64,000 bases of DNA from Bemisia tabaci. Taxonomy: Eukaryota; Arthropoda; Insecta; Hemiptera; Aleyrodidae. Shown one piece after another: positions 11,901-22,327 of this stretch. Under the pieces are notes generated by a model that saw nothing but the letters and a program-made list of their open reading frames with translations, had not been told where the DNA came from and did not search any database. The stretch spans positions 30,638,098 through 30,702,097 of the forward strand of contig NC_092796.1 in assembly GCF_918797505.1 (NCBI RefSeq), in the 5' to 3' direction. The position numbers and the translations under genes are program-made. Each line of letters starts with the position of its first letter. Position 1 is the first letter of the stretch.

Positions 11901-11989
11901 GCGCATTGGCGCCTACAAACCTAACAGGATACTTCACGCATTGCGCAATGCGTGAAGTATCCCTGTTAGGTTTGTAGGCGCCAGTGCGC
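11901..11989. repeat. Near-perfect palindrome Y, no spacer
   Basis: The 44-base left arm begins GCGCATTGGCGCCTACAAAC and ends ACTTCACGCATTGC. The right arm begins GCAATGCGTGAAGT and ends GGCGCCAGTGCGC. One mismatch and one extra base separate the arms, and the centre (ATTGC/GCAAT) has no loop. Flanking GTTGCAGCGCGGCGGGC also occurs near 52411. Confidence 0.9.
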
Positions 11990-12776
11990 ATGTCGCGCTG
12001 GTAGCACGCCGCTCCGCTCTGTGTTTGGCTCTAGTATTTGAACTCGGGGAGCCAGCGTTTTTCCACTCATGATTTTGACATATTTTTTTACTGTGCTGCA
12101 GCGTGGTGTGCACGCAACCAATCGCTTAAAATTGGACGTACGTGACTCTAAAAGATCGATTTACGAATGGGTTAAAACTAAAAATTGTGTGCTTCTTAGT
12201 ATTTTTCTTGTACTCCCTTCTGGCTCTGGGTGCTGATTTGTGTGCGAATTATACGGAAAGGAAATGAACGTTTTAAGCGTAGATCGCATTTTAATCAAAG
12301 CCACCTAAGATCTCTCTCGTGTTTGATACTTTTACTATTACCGTTTAAACTGTTATGATTTTTCAGACATTTAACCAAATTTTATTTACGTTCAGTCAGT
12401 CACGATAACTTCTGCACCCGGTTACAGAAATCCACCCTAGCTTACGGATACTCCCTAAGATCCCTCACCATCACCCGCGACAAATCCGAAACGTGTGCTT
12501 CGAAAATGCTTAATTATTAATATGGCCCACCGCAAGCTCGCTAAGCTTCCCTCGTGAGAAACCGCAACGAAAACTCCGGTTCCAGGGGGAGGAGGGGGGC
12601 GAAAAAAAAGGGGTGGGGCACCTCTCTTGGGTGCGCATTGAGGGCGTCGCCCCCCCCTCCCTTGGCGCCCGCGCCTCGGTTTTCAAAAGCTCACTTACCG
12701 GGGTACACACGCCACGTTTTGTTGATTCCGCGAAGCCTTATTGTATTTCGCTGCGCTCCTGCGATAGTCATTAAAT
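11990..12776. other. Low-copy stretch
   Basis: AT-rich to 12500, then GC-rich from 12540 to 12690. Frames on both strands are compositional. No gene supported. Confidence 0.45.
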
Positions 12777-12858
12777 ATTTGGACGTATCCATGCTAAAAG
12801 GAGCTACGTCGCGTGCACAACCTATGCGTATAGTTCCTTTTAGCATAAATACGTTCAC
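12777..12858. mobile_element. Family I mini-foldback, copy I2
   Basis: TTGGACGTATCCATGCTAAA on the left pairs with CCTTTTAGCATAAATACG on the right, with a short loop including GCGTGCACAACC. Confidence 0.8.
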
Positions 12859-13240
12859 TTCGATTAATGCGCCTCTCTGAAGCAAGAATTTAAGTGCACT
12901 ACCACACCCCCTCCCCCGACCCCTCTCCTCTCTTCCGCCCCCGCGTAGCGTTGCTCCGACTCTTTCTCCGTTACTTTTTTTTTTCACGACGGCGTAGGCT
13001 CCGTCTTTTTTCCCTCTTTCCTGCGGACCGTAATCCACTTTGGTCGAACATGATAGCGTCATGTCAACCCGGATTAATGTTCCGCGGTATGGAGGAGTTC
13101 GTTCTCGTCGAGTCGACTTGGCGAGGAGCCTCCCGCCACGGATCCACCTGAACTTGACGTCGAAATATTACCATGAACACGATTCGCTGAGAATTGAATC
13201 GTCCTAGGCGAGGACCTCTTAAAGGATCGTAGTCGGCAGT
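12859..13240. other. Pyrimidine-rich low-copy stretch
   Basis: C/T-rich on the plus strand from 12895 to 13025. No gene or repeat family recognised. Confidence 0.4.
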
Positions 13241-13567
13241 CAGTGGCGTGGCGTGAATTGCGATGTATCGATTGTTATGCCATTTAAACCTAAAGCAGCA
13301 GATACACCCGCGAGTTAAAAGCGCTTACTGATGGTGAAACACCAATAGGAAACCAGGATTTCGATCGGACAGGATCGAGTTATCGAAATCCTCCTTGCCT
13401 ATTGGTGTTTCACTTTCAATAAGCGCTTGTAACTCGCAGGTGTAACTCGGCCTTGAGGAAAAGATCGATAGACAGAGTGTTCGCAGCGAACATCTCAATA
13501 ATCGATTCTTTACCATAGGTTTAAATGGCATAACAATCGATACATCGCAATTCACGCCACGCCACTG
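13241..13567. mobile_element. Family P hAT-like MITE, copy P2, interrupted by Q
   Basis: CAGTGGCGTGGCGTGAATTG opens it and CAATTCACGCCACGCCACTG closes it. Flanks TCGGCAGT (13233-13240) and TTGGCGGT (13568-13575) agree at 6 of 8 bases, compatible with a hAT 8-bp duplication. Foldback Q interrupts the left half. Confidence 0.85.
13305..13442. mobile_element. Foldback Q, TA target duplication, nested in P2
   Basis: A 138-bp element. CACCCGCGAGTT, AAGCGCTTACTG and GGTGAAACACCAATAGG pair with CCTATTGGTGTTTCACTTTC, AAGCGCTTGTAACTCGC and AGGTG. TA lies at 13303-13304 and 13443-13444. A central GATTTCGAT...ATCGAAATC forms the tip. Confidence 0.85.
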
Positions 13568-13637
13568 TTGGCGGTAAGGCGAAGGTGGAGCATCTGTTTG
13601 GACAGAGTATGGCCATTCGACTCTTTTTAGTGCCACA

Positions 13638-13890
13638 CTGCCGTGTTTAGTTAGAACGCCGTATGAACCTTCAGACGTTGCCATATTTCTTCCAATAAAA
13701 AACGAATTTGCTGGGAAAATTGTAAATATTTTATCCCACCATGTTCAGACAATTTTAGACGAAATTTAATCTAAAATATCAGAAAATTTCATGGGGAAAT
13801 AAGCATGCATGTTGTCAAATATACATGTTTTATCATAGGAAATTTGGCAACTCTCCAATGTTCATACGGCGTTCTTCCATAGCACGGTAG
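13638..13890 (-). mobile_element. Family A MITE, copy A3, reverse orientation
   Basis: CTGCCGTGTTTAGTTAGAAC to CATAGCACGGTAG. The interior words CTTCAGACGTTGCC (left) and GGCAACTCTCCAATG (right) show it lies opposite to A1. Flanking 4-mers no longer match. Confidence 0.85.
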
Positions 13891-13934
13891 TAAACTGAAA
13901 AAAAGTTTAGTTGTATGAATTAAAGTTCTGTGTT

Positions 13935-14075
13935 CCATATGAATGATCGATTGTCGATATTCTCCCATTTAGAGCTATGGCAAATAATCGATTATTAAGG
14001 TGTTCGTTGCGAACACCCTGTTTATCGATCCTTTCCCATAGGTTTGATCGATCGATGTATAGAAAATCAGGCCAC
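13935..14075. mobile_element. Family P MITE, copy P3, ends decayed
   Basis: GAATGATCGATTGTCGATAT, TAATCGATTATTAAGGTG, the TTCGTTGCGAA hairpin and TTTATCGATCC match P. The right end GGCCACACC is eroded. Confidence 0.7.
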
Positions 14076-14724
14076 ACCTTTGCTCCAATCATCCTAACGT
14101 GTTTGGTTTGTTGAACCAAATTATCCGTTTGTCAGACTGAACTTTCGGTTTGTGTAACAAAACTTCAACGGGTTGGTCATATGAACCTAATGTTCGGTCA
14201 CACGAATCGAAAGTTCAGTTTAAAAAACCGAGTAGTTGGGATCCTATAAAATACCGGAAAATATCGATAAAAATCGACCATTCACGCCTCGCCACCGGCG
14301 ACGTGGACGTGATAGACTCACCGACTTCTTGGACTAAAGTCGTTATCTTGGCGCTTATCGTAAATACAGATTTTGTGTGTACATCACCGAAGCTTGGTGA
14401 AACTTGTTTTGAAAAGATGAGAGAAGCCACCTCCTGTAAAATTTATCCAGACTTCCGCGTAAAAAGTAAGTGAATATTTACTGTGAAATACACGGATGAT
14501 TGCTCAGGAGCGAACTCAAACACGGAGAAGAATTTTGCTTATAATAATTTTCATTCGATGTCAGTTTCAGTAAACTTTTCGCCGTATAGCACGTTCACTT
14601 TTGAGCGAGATTATTTTTTTATTCATGTATTTTTATTCATTCACCCTCGAAAGGCGTGTTGTATTACATATGCGGGTGATGAAAAATGTATCGCCTCAAT
14701 ATATCCTTACCCCGGTCCCTGTCA
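14076..14724. other. Low-copy stretch
   Basis: A 107-codon plus frame at 14150-14473 opens with a true ATG but has no recognisable domain. An inverted pair of AAAGTTC/GAACTTT-like words surrounds it. Not called as a gene. Confidence 0.4.
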
Positions 14725-15139
14725 CACTGAAAAAAAATTCTCGGCGTTTTTACCAAGGTCCGTTAGTACCTTTACCATCTCACTTTTTTTACCAATTATT
14801 GGTAATATTACCAAGACAGACTGGTAAGCTTACCTAAAAACCGGTATTTTTACTGTTTTTTGCAGGTAAGAATACCACTTTTATTGGTAATCAATTCCCG
14901 GTAACTTTGCCATTTTATCTCGGTAATTCTACCACAGTCGATAAAAAATATTGGCGTTTTTACCAAGGTCCAGTAAAATTACCGAGAAAGTTCAATAATT
15001 TTACCGAGATTTCACGGAAAAATTACCAATTCGATAAATGGTAATTTTACCAAGAAAAAACTGGGATCAAATAGAACCCTGAATTATTGGTAATTTTATT
15101 ATTTTCTTAGTAAATACACCGAGATTTTTTTTTTCAGTG
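14725..15139. mobile_element. Family N MITE with GGTAA/TTACC interior
   Basis: CACTGAAAAAAAATTCTCGG plus CGTTTTTACC is mirrored by TAAATACACCGAGATTTTTT and TTTTCAGTG. The 415-bp interior is studded with TTACC, GGTAA and TTGGTAAT words, and GGCGTTTTTACCAAGGTCC occurs twice (near 14737 and 14951). The ends place it with F, M, JJ and V. Confidence 0.85.
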
Positions 15140-15399
15140 CATTTTGTCTTCACGGATGTGTGCGGAGCGGGGAGGTTTCTTCCTGGCGAGTGGCGACGCT
15201 CGCAACTTGGCAACGCCGTTTTTCTTCATTGTAAATGTACGTGATACAACCGATTAGACTGCTGTACTCAGATCAATATTTTTAAAAAGGAAGAAAACAG
15301 CGTTGTTGACTAGCAAACATCACAATTATTGCGGAAGAGAGAGTGAAAAAGTGTCTGAGATTTAAAATTGAATAATTACACTAAAACTCGAAGTCTATT
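15140..15399. other. No feature seen
   Basis: Short spacer with no family match. Confidence 0.4.
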
Positions 15400-15661
15400 C
15401 TGCCGTGCTAAGGAAGAACGCCGTATGAGCCTTCGGGCGTTGCCAAGTTTCTCCCGATTAAACTCGATTTACTGGGAAAATTGCGAATATTATTTTCCAA
15501 CATTTTCAGACAATTTTGTGCGCTATTTAACCTAAAATATCTGAAAATTTCAAGGAAAAATCTACATGAATATTGTCAAAAATACATGTTTTTGAAAATG
15601 CATGTTTTAGAAATTTGGTAACTCTCGAATGTTCACACGGCGTCCTTCCTGAGCACGGCAG
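15400..15661 (-). mobile_element. Family A MITE, copy A4 (TSD TATT), reverse
   Basis: CTGCCGTGCTAAGGAAGAAC to CTTCCTGAGCACGGCAG, flanked by TATT at 15396-15399 and 15662-15665. GCCTTCGGGCGTTGCC at the left shows reverse orientation. Confidence 0.92.
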
Positions 15662-15965
15662 TATTGGTCCCGGGTTCGGATTCCGGTAAAGACGACCTAT
15701 TTTCACCGAAGCGACCAGCAAATAAGGAGAAGTAGATTCCGATCGGCCTTGTCCCCTGGAAATTCAAATAACCTAGAGGATGGATGTGCCAATATCCTTA
15801 GACCAAAGAATAGAGATTTGAGTTGGATGTAGTTTCCTAACAGAGATACGTGAAACCATGCATAACGTAACATATTAGAGTTAAGTACGCGAAGAGATAA
15901 TGGGTTGCACAAATATATACATATAAATTGAAAGTATTTATATTAAAAGGCACGAGAGACTAGTG
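15662..15965. other. No feature seen
   Basis: A GGTTCGGATTCC word at 15672 resembles a tRNA B box, but no A box or stem is visible upstream. Confidence 0.4.
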
Positions 15966-16040
15966 GGAATGAAGGAGTGTGCTCGTTAGTTGAGGGCCTT
16001 AAGAATAAATAGAAACTGTAAAACACCGGTGACGTTAGCG
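15966..16040 (+). mobile_element. Family K left-end fragment (K2)
   Basis: GGAGTGTGCTCGTTAGTTGA plus GGGCC and AAGAAT match K1 (37427). The match stops where element C1 starts at GCGACGCACAGTGG. Confidence 0.7.
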
Positions 16041-16285
16041 GCGACGCACAGTGGATCGAGGTAATCAGAGAGGTTGGACATGATATTTTTGATTAAAACT
16101 GCACATTGATATGTTGATTTCGTCTCATTTTAAACTTTAACGAGTGGTTCTTAAAGAAAATTTCACGACGAAACCAATGGACCAGCTTTTAGAACCTCAA
16201 AATTTTGTACGAACAAAGTTATAAGCTTTTAAAGTTTCTAAATTTTGTCCGACCTCTCCTATTGACTCGATCCACTATGCGACCT
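16041..16285. mobile_element. Family C element, copy C1
   Basis: CGCACAGTGGATCGAGG on the left and GACTCGATCCACTATGCG on the right form short inverted ends. The interior (AAAATTTCACGA, ACCAATGGACC, AAGCTTTTAAAGTTTC, AATTTTGTCCGACCTCTCC) matches copies at 49340, 58162, 61048 and 61361. Confidence 0.85.
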
Positions 16286-16532
16286 CGGCGACGTTCAAAT
16301 TTAGCCATCAAATTGGGCCTCTCATTGGTCGCATCCTCACCTCAGGCCTTTTTCCACCAATCCGAGCTTCAGTTTGATGGCTCAATTTGACCGTGCATCT
16401 GAATCTTATGTCTTGAGCCTCGTCCACAACGCCCTCGTCGCATGTCCATGAATTAGCACACCCCATCTCTCTCACACTTCTCCGGTTCCGTCTGGCAGAA
16501 ATACGTCAAATTTACATGATTAAGGGAATGAA
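16286..16532. other. Intron sequence, receptor gene
   Basis: Lies just downstream of the receptor exon (minus strand), beyond the splice donor. No exon-like sequence seen. Confidence 0.5.
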
Positions 16533-16538
16533 ACATAC
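16533..16538 (-). other. Splice donor of receptor exon
   Basis: On the minus strand the exon ends ...CTTTACAG and continues GTATGT, a textbook donor. Reading through it gives a stop seven codons on, so splicing is required. The junction falls at the start of intracellular loop 3, after the residues ERMLYR. Confidence 0.9.
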
Positions 16539-17421
16539 CTGTAAAGCATTCTTTCTTGCCGATCTGCTTCCCGGTAGATCCGCCAATAGGTGTAGATCAT
16601 GATGATGCCGGGCACCCAGAAGGAGACGGAGCTAGAGATGACAGCGTAGGGCTTGTTGACGCGGAAGGAGCACTGATCCGGGTGCGCCTGCCGGTAGCTG
16701 TTGTTCTCGGGCGTCGTGTACCAGCCCATGAAGATCGGCAGGAAGCTGAGCAGGGCCGGCGAGCACCACACCAACAACAACATCACTATGAGCCGCCTCT
16801 TGGTCATGATCAGCGGGTAGTCCAGCGGCTGGACGATGGCGTAGTAGCGGTCCACGCTGATGCAGCTCAGGTGGAGGATCGAGACCGTGGAGAAGTAGAC
16901 GTCCAGGGAGTTCCACACGTCGCACATGATGTAGCCGAACAACCAGCGCCCGGTGATCTCCACGGAGATGTTGAAGCACATCGCCCAGATGGCGACCAGC
17001 ATGTCGGCCAGCGCGAGGCTCACCACGAAGTAGTTGGTGATGACGCGGAGCTTGCGATGCCGCATCACGCTCACGATGACGAGGAGGTTCCCGCAGATGG
17101 CCGCCAGGATGATGAACGACATGACGAGGATCTTGACGCAGAAGAGGCTGGAGACACGAAGACCGAGTCGAACTTCTGGAGCGTCCGCCATTGCTCGGCG
17201 TCGCGCTCCTGGACGTACCGCGAGAGGGCGTTGTCGGCGAGGATGGAGAAGTTCCGCGGGTCGAGGTCCGTGTACTTGTTGAGGCTCACCGCGGTGCCCA
17301 GCACGAGGTTCTCGACGGAGCCGGCGTAGAGGAAGCTATCCATGGCGCGCTGGGTGTCGTTGCTCAGGTCCGGGCATGTTCCGCAGGGCTCCGCTTGGGG
17401 CGCCACCGTCGGCACTCGCAT
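16539..17421 (-). CDS. Beta-adrenergic-like octopamine receptor, first coding exon (TM1-TM5)
   Basis: Class A GPCR of the insect Oct-beta group: a plasma-membrane octopamine receptor, in characterised relatives coupled through Gs to cAMP. The exon opens at ATG 17421 (upstream in-frame TGA). An extracellular N-terminus of about 85 residues carries N-glycosylation sites NDT and NFS. Then come TM1 ([16 protein letters not shown]), TM2 (LALADMLVA), the TM3 Cys (MCDVW), the aminergic Asp in [11 protein letters not shown] in [16 protein letters not shown], the TM4 Trp ([10 protein letters not shown]), the loop-2 Cys (DQCSF) and TM5 serines with Pro ([11 protein letters not shown]), ending [10 protein letters not shown] at a splice donor. 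Loop 3, TM6 and TM7 lie on exons not found here. The N-terminal frame and the TM1-TM5 frame differ by one base at 17141-17164, so one missing base is implied: probably a sequence error, otherwise an inactivating mutation. The exon is GC-rich relative to its neighbours. The ERMLYR region and the QPLDYPL phrase favour an Octbeta2R-type orthologue, but I would not fix the subtype. Family call strong, subtype weak. Confidence 0.95.
17141..17164 (-). other. Apparent frameshift in receptor TM1 region
   Basis: The upstream frame reads [11 protein letters not shown], then a serine/arginine-rich nonsense peptide. The other frame reads [14 protein letters not shown] into TM1. The frames meet only if one base is added (or two removed) in this interval. 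Confidence 0.85.
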
Positions 17422-17443
17422 CGCCTCACGAATTGCCGGTGGA

Positions 17444-17451
17444 TGACGTCA
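17444..17451. promoter_or_regulatory. Consensus CRE TGACGTCA upstream of receptor ATG
   Basis: A perfect 8-bp cAMP-response element lies 22 bases upstream of the ATG (minus strand). Whether this is promoter, 5' UTR or intron is unknown. TGACGTCA also occurs at 30747 and in K1, so it may be chance. Confidence 0.35.
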
Positions 17452-19049
17452 TGCTTCCTCTCTTCCAGACGCACCAATTGAAATGAAAGCGAATTCAGCT
17501 ATGTGCTCAGGATACGCCCGTCTCCTGTTTTGGGAACGCTCTCATTTTGCCTTTAACACTGCGCAATCTGCAGCGCAGAATCAGTCTCCATCTTTTTTAA
17601 AATTTATGTTTCTTAGTAATCTGTCACGCGGTTTGACGTCGATTCGAAGTGAGTGGCTCCTCCTTTTTCGAATCCAAAGCTGCAATCACGATTGAGAGGT
17701 GGAGTCGATTTACAAAAGCCGCGTTATGCGTCTAGGTCGTAAACTGAGGAGCAGGGTACATTTGCGTTTTTAAAATTGAAAAATAAATAAATAGAAACAA
17801 AACTAGTTCTGATCTCAATTATTTGGATTTTACGGCGTAAAAAATCAAGATAATCACGAAGGAGGGGCCTTCATCTTGTACACTTTGGTTTACGTCCGAT
17901 CATGAACATTTGACGATTTCCTGCACAGAATAGTCAAACACATTGTAATTTCACCTCGGTTTCAGAGTTAAGAATCCATTAGTTCTTAGACCTAGGGCAG
18001 TTGTCAGTTTCCAGACTTGATTCTTCTTCGTTCACTAAAAGTTCGGTTTTTCTTCCCAAAAGTGCAGCATTTTCCGGTGGTTTGGGCGCGAGAAGCGGCC
18101 GTTTAGCCAATTCAAATAAAATATCTTGAAGAGTGCAGGTGTCTCGGAAAAAGGACTGATGCGTTTTGGACATTATGGAAACCGTCAGAGCGAATTGATT
18201 TTAAACTACGGGTGATTCAGGTACGAAAAATTGTTAGAAAACTTTAGATATTAAGACTGCTATTTAAATGCAATTGTTGAGCAAAACAAATTGAATCGTG
18301 TGTGAATTTGTTTATTTTCCACGATTCAAGCCGTCTTTTCTGTCGTAACTAACATTACATCACTTCCTTCCTCGGTACGAAAAATTCTTGCATCTCTTAA
18401 TCTATTTTGTTTTGTTCGCACGAGTTTAGAATCTGGATCGATGAAGATTTGCCCTTGGAAATTTCCGTCATTTGTACTGAATGATTGCTTTGGGAAAAAT
18501 GGACGAGACTATAATAACCTAGCAAAACATTTTAGCTACGGGCTAAGATGGAACCCTGTTTGCTGTACGATTGCGTAGAATGCAACGAGTTAATCGAATC
18601 GAAAATATATCAAGTGTTTCTGCTCGATACTTTTCAAGTTGAGGGAGCTTGTCGAATCGTCAAAACTGCTTCGCGCGATTCGATTGAAAGGGAGCACGGT
18701 TGGTCGGACATATCAACTCTGACAAACATTTCGGAGAGCACCCGGGAAGAAGAGTCAACCGTGTTACGACTGATGTCCCAGTGACGCGTGGAATTTTCAA
18801 TCCAAATCTGAAACAAAAAAGAAAGAGGAAATATTGAGTTGTGTGAATTTACGGGTGGGAAAGTTTTATGATTTGCAACGCTATAATATTGAAAGGGCAT
18901 TAAACAATTTGCGCAATAATGATTAAATATCTTTTGTGATTTTTATTCGTGCGTGTCATTGACTTATAGCATATGTATACTTCCGGTAATATGGTATTGC
19001 AAGCCACGCGACACGGCACGACTATGGACAACCGATGTTGTGTCCGTAT
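17452..19049. other. Low-copy stretch 5' of receptor exon
   Basis: Would hold the receptor's upstream exon, promoter or intron. No clear acceptor plus TATA or initiator arrangement could be fixed. Frames at 18548-18784 and 17979-18173 lack domains. Confidence 0.5.
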
Positions 19050-19125
19050 CAGCAACGCCTGGATGATACAACTATTCATCCTCGATGGATATGCGGGGCG
19101 CATTCAACTTGTTGAAGGCGCGTTT
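19050..19125 (+). repeat. Dispersed DD motif, copy 2
   Basis: GATACAACTATTCATCCTCG, ATGGATATGCGGGGCGCAT and GTTGAAGGCGCG follow the DD word order. Confidence 0.6.
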
Positions 19126-19372
19126 TCCTCTTGACATTCATGGTGATGCGCGTTTCGTCGCATCGCGTCGTCGAGTTGATCGAAGGTCAACTAAAAGCGC
19201 AAATTCGATGAGATTTATAGATGAAACCGCTTACCTCTCATCTTTTGAGTGTGGCCAAATTGAGGCTACTCGCTTCTCTTGCGAAACGAAAAATAACCCT
19301 CTCGAGCCGTAAGTATCCAAAAAACATAGATGTACTCGAGAAAAAGGAGTAGGTCACTTAATTCCTTTTACG
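19126..19372. other. No feature seen
   Basis: Short low-copy spacer. Confidence 0.4.

Positions 19373-19412
<40 letters not shown>
19373..19412. repeat. Poly-A tract, 40 bases
   Basis: Uninterrupted A40. No polyadenylation context or retroposed body is visible on its left. Confidence 0.95.
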
Positions 19413-19413
<1 letters not shown>

Positions 19414-19540
19414 AGTAAGAAAAGTATCCCGCTCTATAGTTAAGAAGCCAGTAAAGTAATGCTGGGTCCACACTATTTTGCGGGTAAATCAAGGCCAAAA
19501 AAATGAAAAAAATTGAGCTCTAATGAGTGAAGTACAAATC

Positions 19541-19790
19541 GACGGTGTAAGTCGGCAATCACATGACTCGTTTGCGGTATCTGAAAATCTCCGCCGCAAT
19601 GTTATTTTTTTAAAGGAGAACAAATTGACATCATTTCTTGAAGTTTTTGCAGAATTTTCTTCGCATAGAGAAGACAAATCAAGGCGGTTTTGAAGAATTG
19701 CCGTTGAGTAGTTTTCGGTGCAAAAATGAAGTATGGCAGGAAGTCTGCGACGTCGCAAACCGAGTTCTGTGATTGCCGACTTACACCGTC
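19541..19790. mobile_element. MITE HH
   Basis: GACGGTGTAAGTCGGCAATC plus ACATGACTCG on the left is matched by CGAGTTCTGTGATTGCC and GACTTACACCGTC on the right (28 of 30 paired). 250 bp, no ORF of its own. Upstream words ATGCTGGGTCCACAC recur at 21957. Confidence 0.88.
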
Positions 19791-20616
19791 AAAATGCTTT
19801 TATTTCCGGCTTTAACAGTACACAGTTGGCCATTTGACCGCTGTTGAAAGTTCCAGATACTTGGACGTTTTTCACTCATGGACTTTTCTTTTCTCTGGGC
19901 ACATACTTTTGGACATTTTGACCTAAAAATACGAGTTTTCCAAATATGCGCACAACCTCAGTTTCGGCTCAAAATTTCAAAATTTAACCGAGAAAGAAGA
20001 TACTAAGGCATTTCCAACTTTCTCAGAGAGTGGACTTGGATTGCTTTCAGAAGGAGCATCTATTCAATGGCAATTTGTTTTCAGGAAACTTGCGACTCAC
20101 AAAATCCTACGCGACGTAATGCGACGCGCGCGTCGCTCGAGAATGTGTGACTTGACAACTGTTATGCGCGGATGAACAGAAAGTTGGGAACTTTGTCGGA
20201 GGTACCTGAAAAAGGGATAAGATTCCCACACCGATCGGGGCGCTGTCTGAAGTCATAAATATTCAAAAAGTTTCGACGCGGGTACAAAGGGGCGTGTGGA
20301 GCTAGGATTCCGTGGAATTTTCATAAAACTCCAGCGGAGGACGAGAGAAAAAAGCTTTCGGGAATTTATTACAAAATCGTCGTGTTACCTCCTGCACTCT
20401 GCATAGAATGCGAAATGCAGGTGCGAGAGAATCTCATTCTTGTTATTTTGGGACCGCAAAACAGTGAATATCTTGTCCCTGTGTTATTTTTATTTTCTAC
20501 ACTGGTCTTCAACACAAAATAAAAGGAGCTAAACTGAAATTCAGCTCATTCAATCTTGTAAATGCTTCTCGTTCTTTCGGTACAGTTGAATAAGTAAATA
20601 TGGTAGCCGTTATTTT
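19791..20616. other. Low-copy non-coding stretch
   Basis: No gene or family recognised. Confidence 0.4.
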
Positions 20617-20864
20617 GACCGCGTTTAGCAGAAAGGAACCAAACCGCATCAGATATTGCCAAATTTAATTGGGCAATTTAATGTTTTAAGAGGTCGTTTT
20701 TGCGGATTTCTTTGAAAAATTTAAGTAGATTGCTTCGTAGCATGCAGGAAATTCATTAAAATTTGCACAAAAATTCGCATGACTGTTTTCATGTGAAAAA
20801 TTAAATAGCCCGATGGATTCGGCATTACCTGATTTGGCTTGGTTCCTTCCTGCTAAACGCAGTC
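20617..20864. mobile_element. Family S MITE, copy S1
   Basis: GACCGCGTTTAGCAGAAAGG plus AACCAAACC is mirrored by GGCTTGGTTCCTTCC and TGCTAAACGCAGTC. Interior inverted words TTTAATTGGGCAATTTAAT and TTTCATGTGAAAAATTAAAT match S2 at 27580. Confidence 0.88.
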
Positions 20865-22327
20865 TATTATATTTTGTCAGTAAAAGAAATAATTTGGTTT
20901 ACAAAGAACAAGTAGGCAAAAACTAGAGGGGTTTCGGGAGGAATTTTGTCATTATTAGTATATAAAAAAATAATTAGTAATTATTCAATTGTTGTACATA
21001 TTCTACTGGCAAATTCAACGTTAATTTGTAGTGTATCAATTCATATAATTGTGGCTATTTCCTGTTCCTGGAAATGTAATTATTGCGAAATTATTTTATT
21101 TATCAAACATTGCAAATAAATTGACCACCTTTTATTTATTTATTTATTGTTGACACGAATTCGTTACTTGCCATCATAGTCAATCTAGAAAAGTTGCCAT
21201 GAAGTTCTGCTTCTTGATAAAATTCCACCGTTGTTCGAAAAAATCTGTAAACATCTGAAGAAAAATTCTCTGGATCGTAGATTTCGTCGAAATCAAGTCA
21301 GCACGATTTTAAGATTTCGAAAGACTTTATTTCTTGGCGAACGAGAAATCACCATCGGAAACAGGAGATTAGAGCGTTCACCATCGTTTGAAAAAGGTGG
21401 CTTGTGCTTCCCCCTTAAATTCCAACCCTCCAACCCGCTCGTTCCGCAAACCGCAAATGCGAAGACCCTCACCGCTAGAAAAAACTTTGGTCTCTTTTCA
21501 CGGATGCAGCAAATGCGAAGCAATGACAGCGGATATTTTTTTCCTTTTAAAGTATTGGAAAAGTAGTCCTCGGGCACAGCGCATCCCTTGGAGCGAGGAG
21601 CTTGAGCCGTCCCCCTCCGGTTGTTAGAGTCCTGGAACTAGACGTCTCCTTCCAAGGAATTAATGCAAACCCAAGACCGCAACGTAAATAAATAAGCGAG
21701 AAGGAAAACGTTGACAGGGCGGAATCGATAAATAAATGAAAAAGAGATGTTTCAGGTCTTAAACGGTTCGCCGGGACTCAAAAAGAGCCGAGTGGTGGGA
21801 GGCACGAATGCAGGTCATGCGAATTCCGGTAGCCTCATTGCCGCTTCGCTCGAGAAATGAGCCCATTTATAACACTGGTTTGAGGATAGGATGTTTTGAA
21901 ACGAGAAAGAGCACTAAAAAATGGCTCGAATTAAATGTAACGAGGGGGTGAAATGGTGCTGGGTCCACACCATTTTGCAGAGAAAACAAAGTCAAAAAGT
22001 TCCCAAAATTTCAATTAGAGTCAAAAATTATAGTATGTTGGAGTTTTTTTGCCAACGTGCGTTAAAAATTCAGCATACAGCTGAAAATCTCAATACGAAG
22101 GGGAAAAAACTCGTATGAGCCCAGTTTTCCCTCAAAGAGATACGCTGTTTGGTGCAACACTTGTAACGTCCATTCAGGAAGGCAACTGCAGACGCTTTCG
22201 GCCTTGCCAAAGCAGGAATCATACCCCTAGACTTCAAAAATTATATGTCAAAAAAAGATGTCTAAAAATTAAAGCAGTTTATGATGACACCGTGGACTGC
22301 TTGCTGCCGGAACGATTTTATAACTAA
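20865..22327. other. Low-copy stretch
   Basis: Contains a short (TTTA)n at 21128-21149, a GC-richer block at 21230-21640 with overlapping domain-free frames on both strands, and a GCTGGGTCCACAC word at 21957. No gene supported. Confidence 0.45.

Noticed and set aside
14150..14473. 107-codon frame with ATG
   Set aside because: No domain. It is overlapped by a minus-strand frame and bounded by repeat relics.
15662..15700. GGTTCGGATTCC, possible tRNA B box
   Set aside because: It lies immediately after a family A end and has no cloverleaf partner.
16556..17329. Long antisense open frame (257 codons) over the receptor exon
   Set aside because: It is the complement of GC-rich coding sequence, with no domain and compositionally biased residues (H, D, E, V, R).
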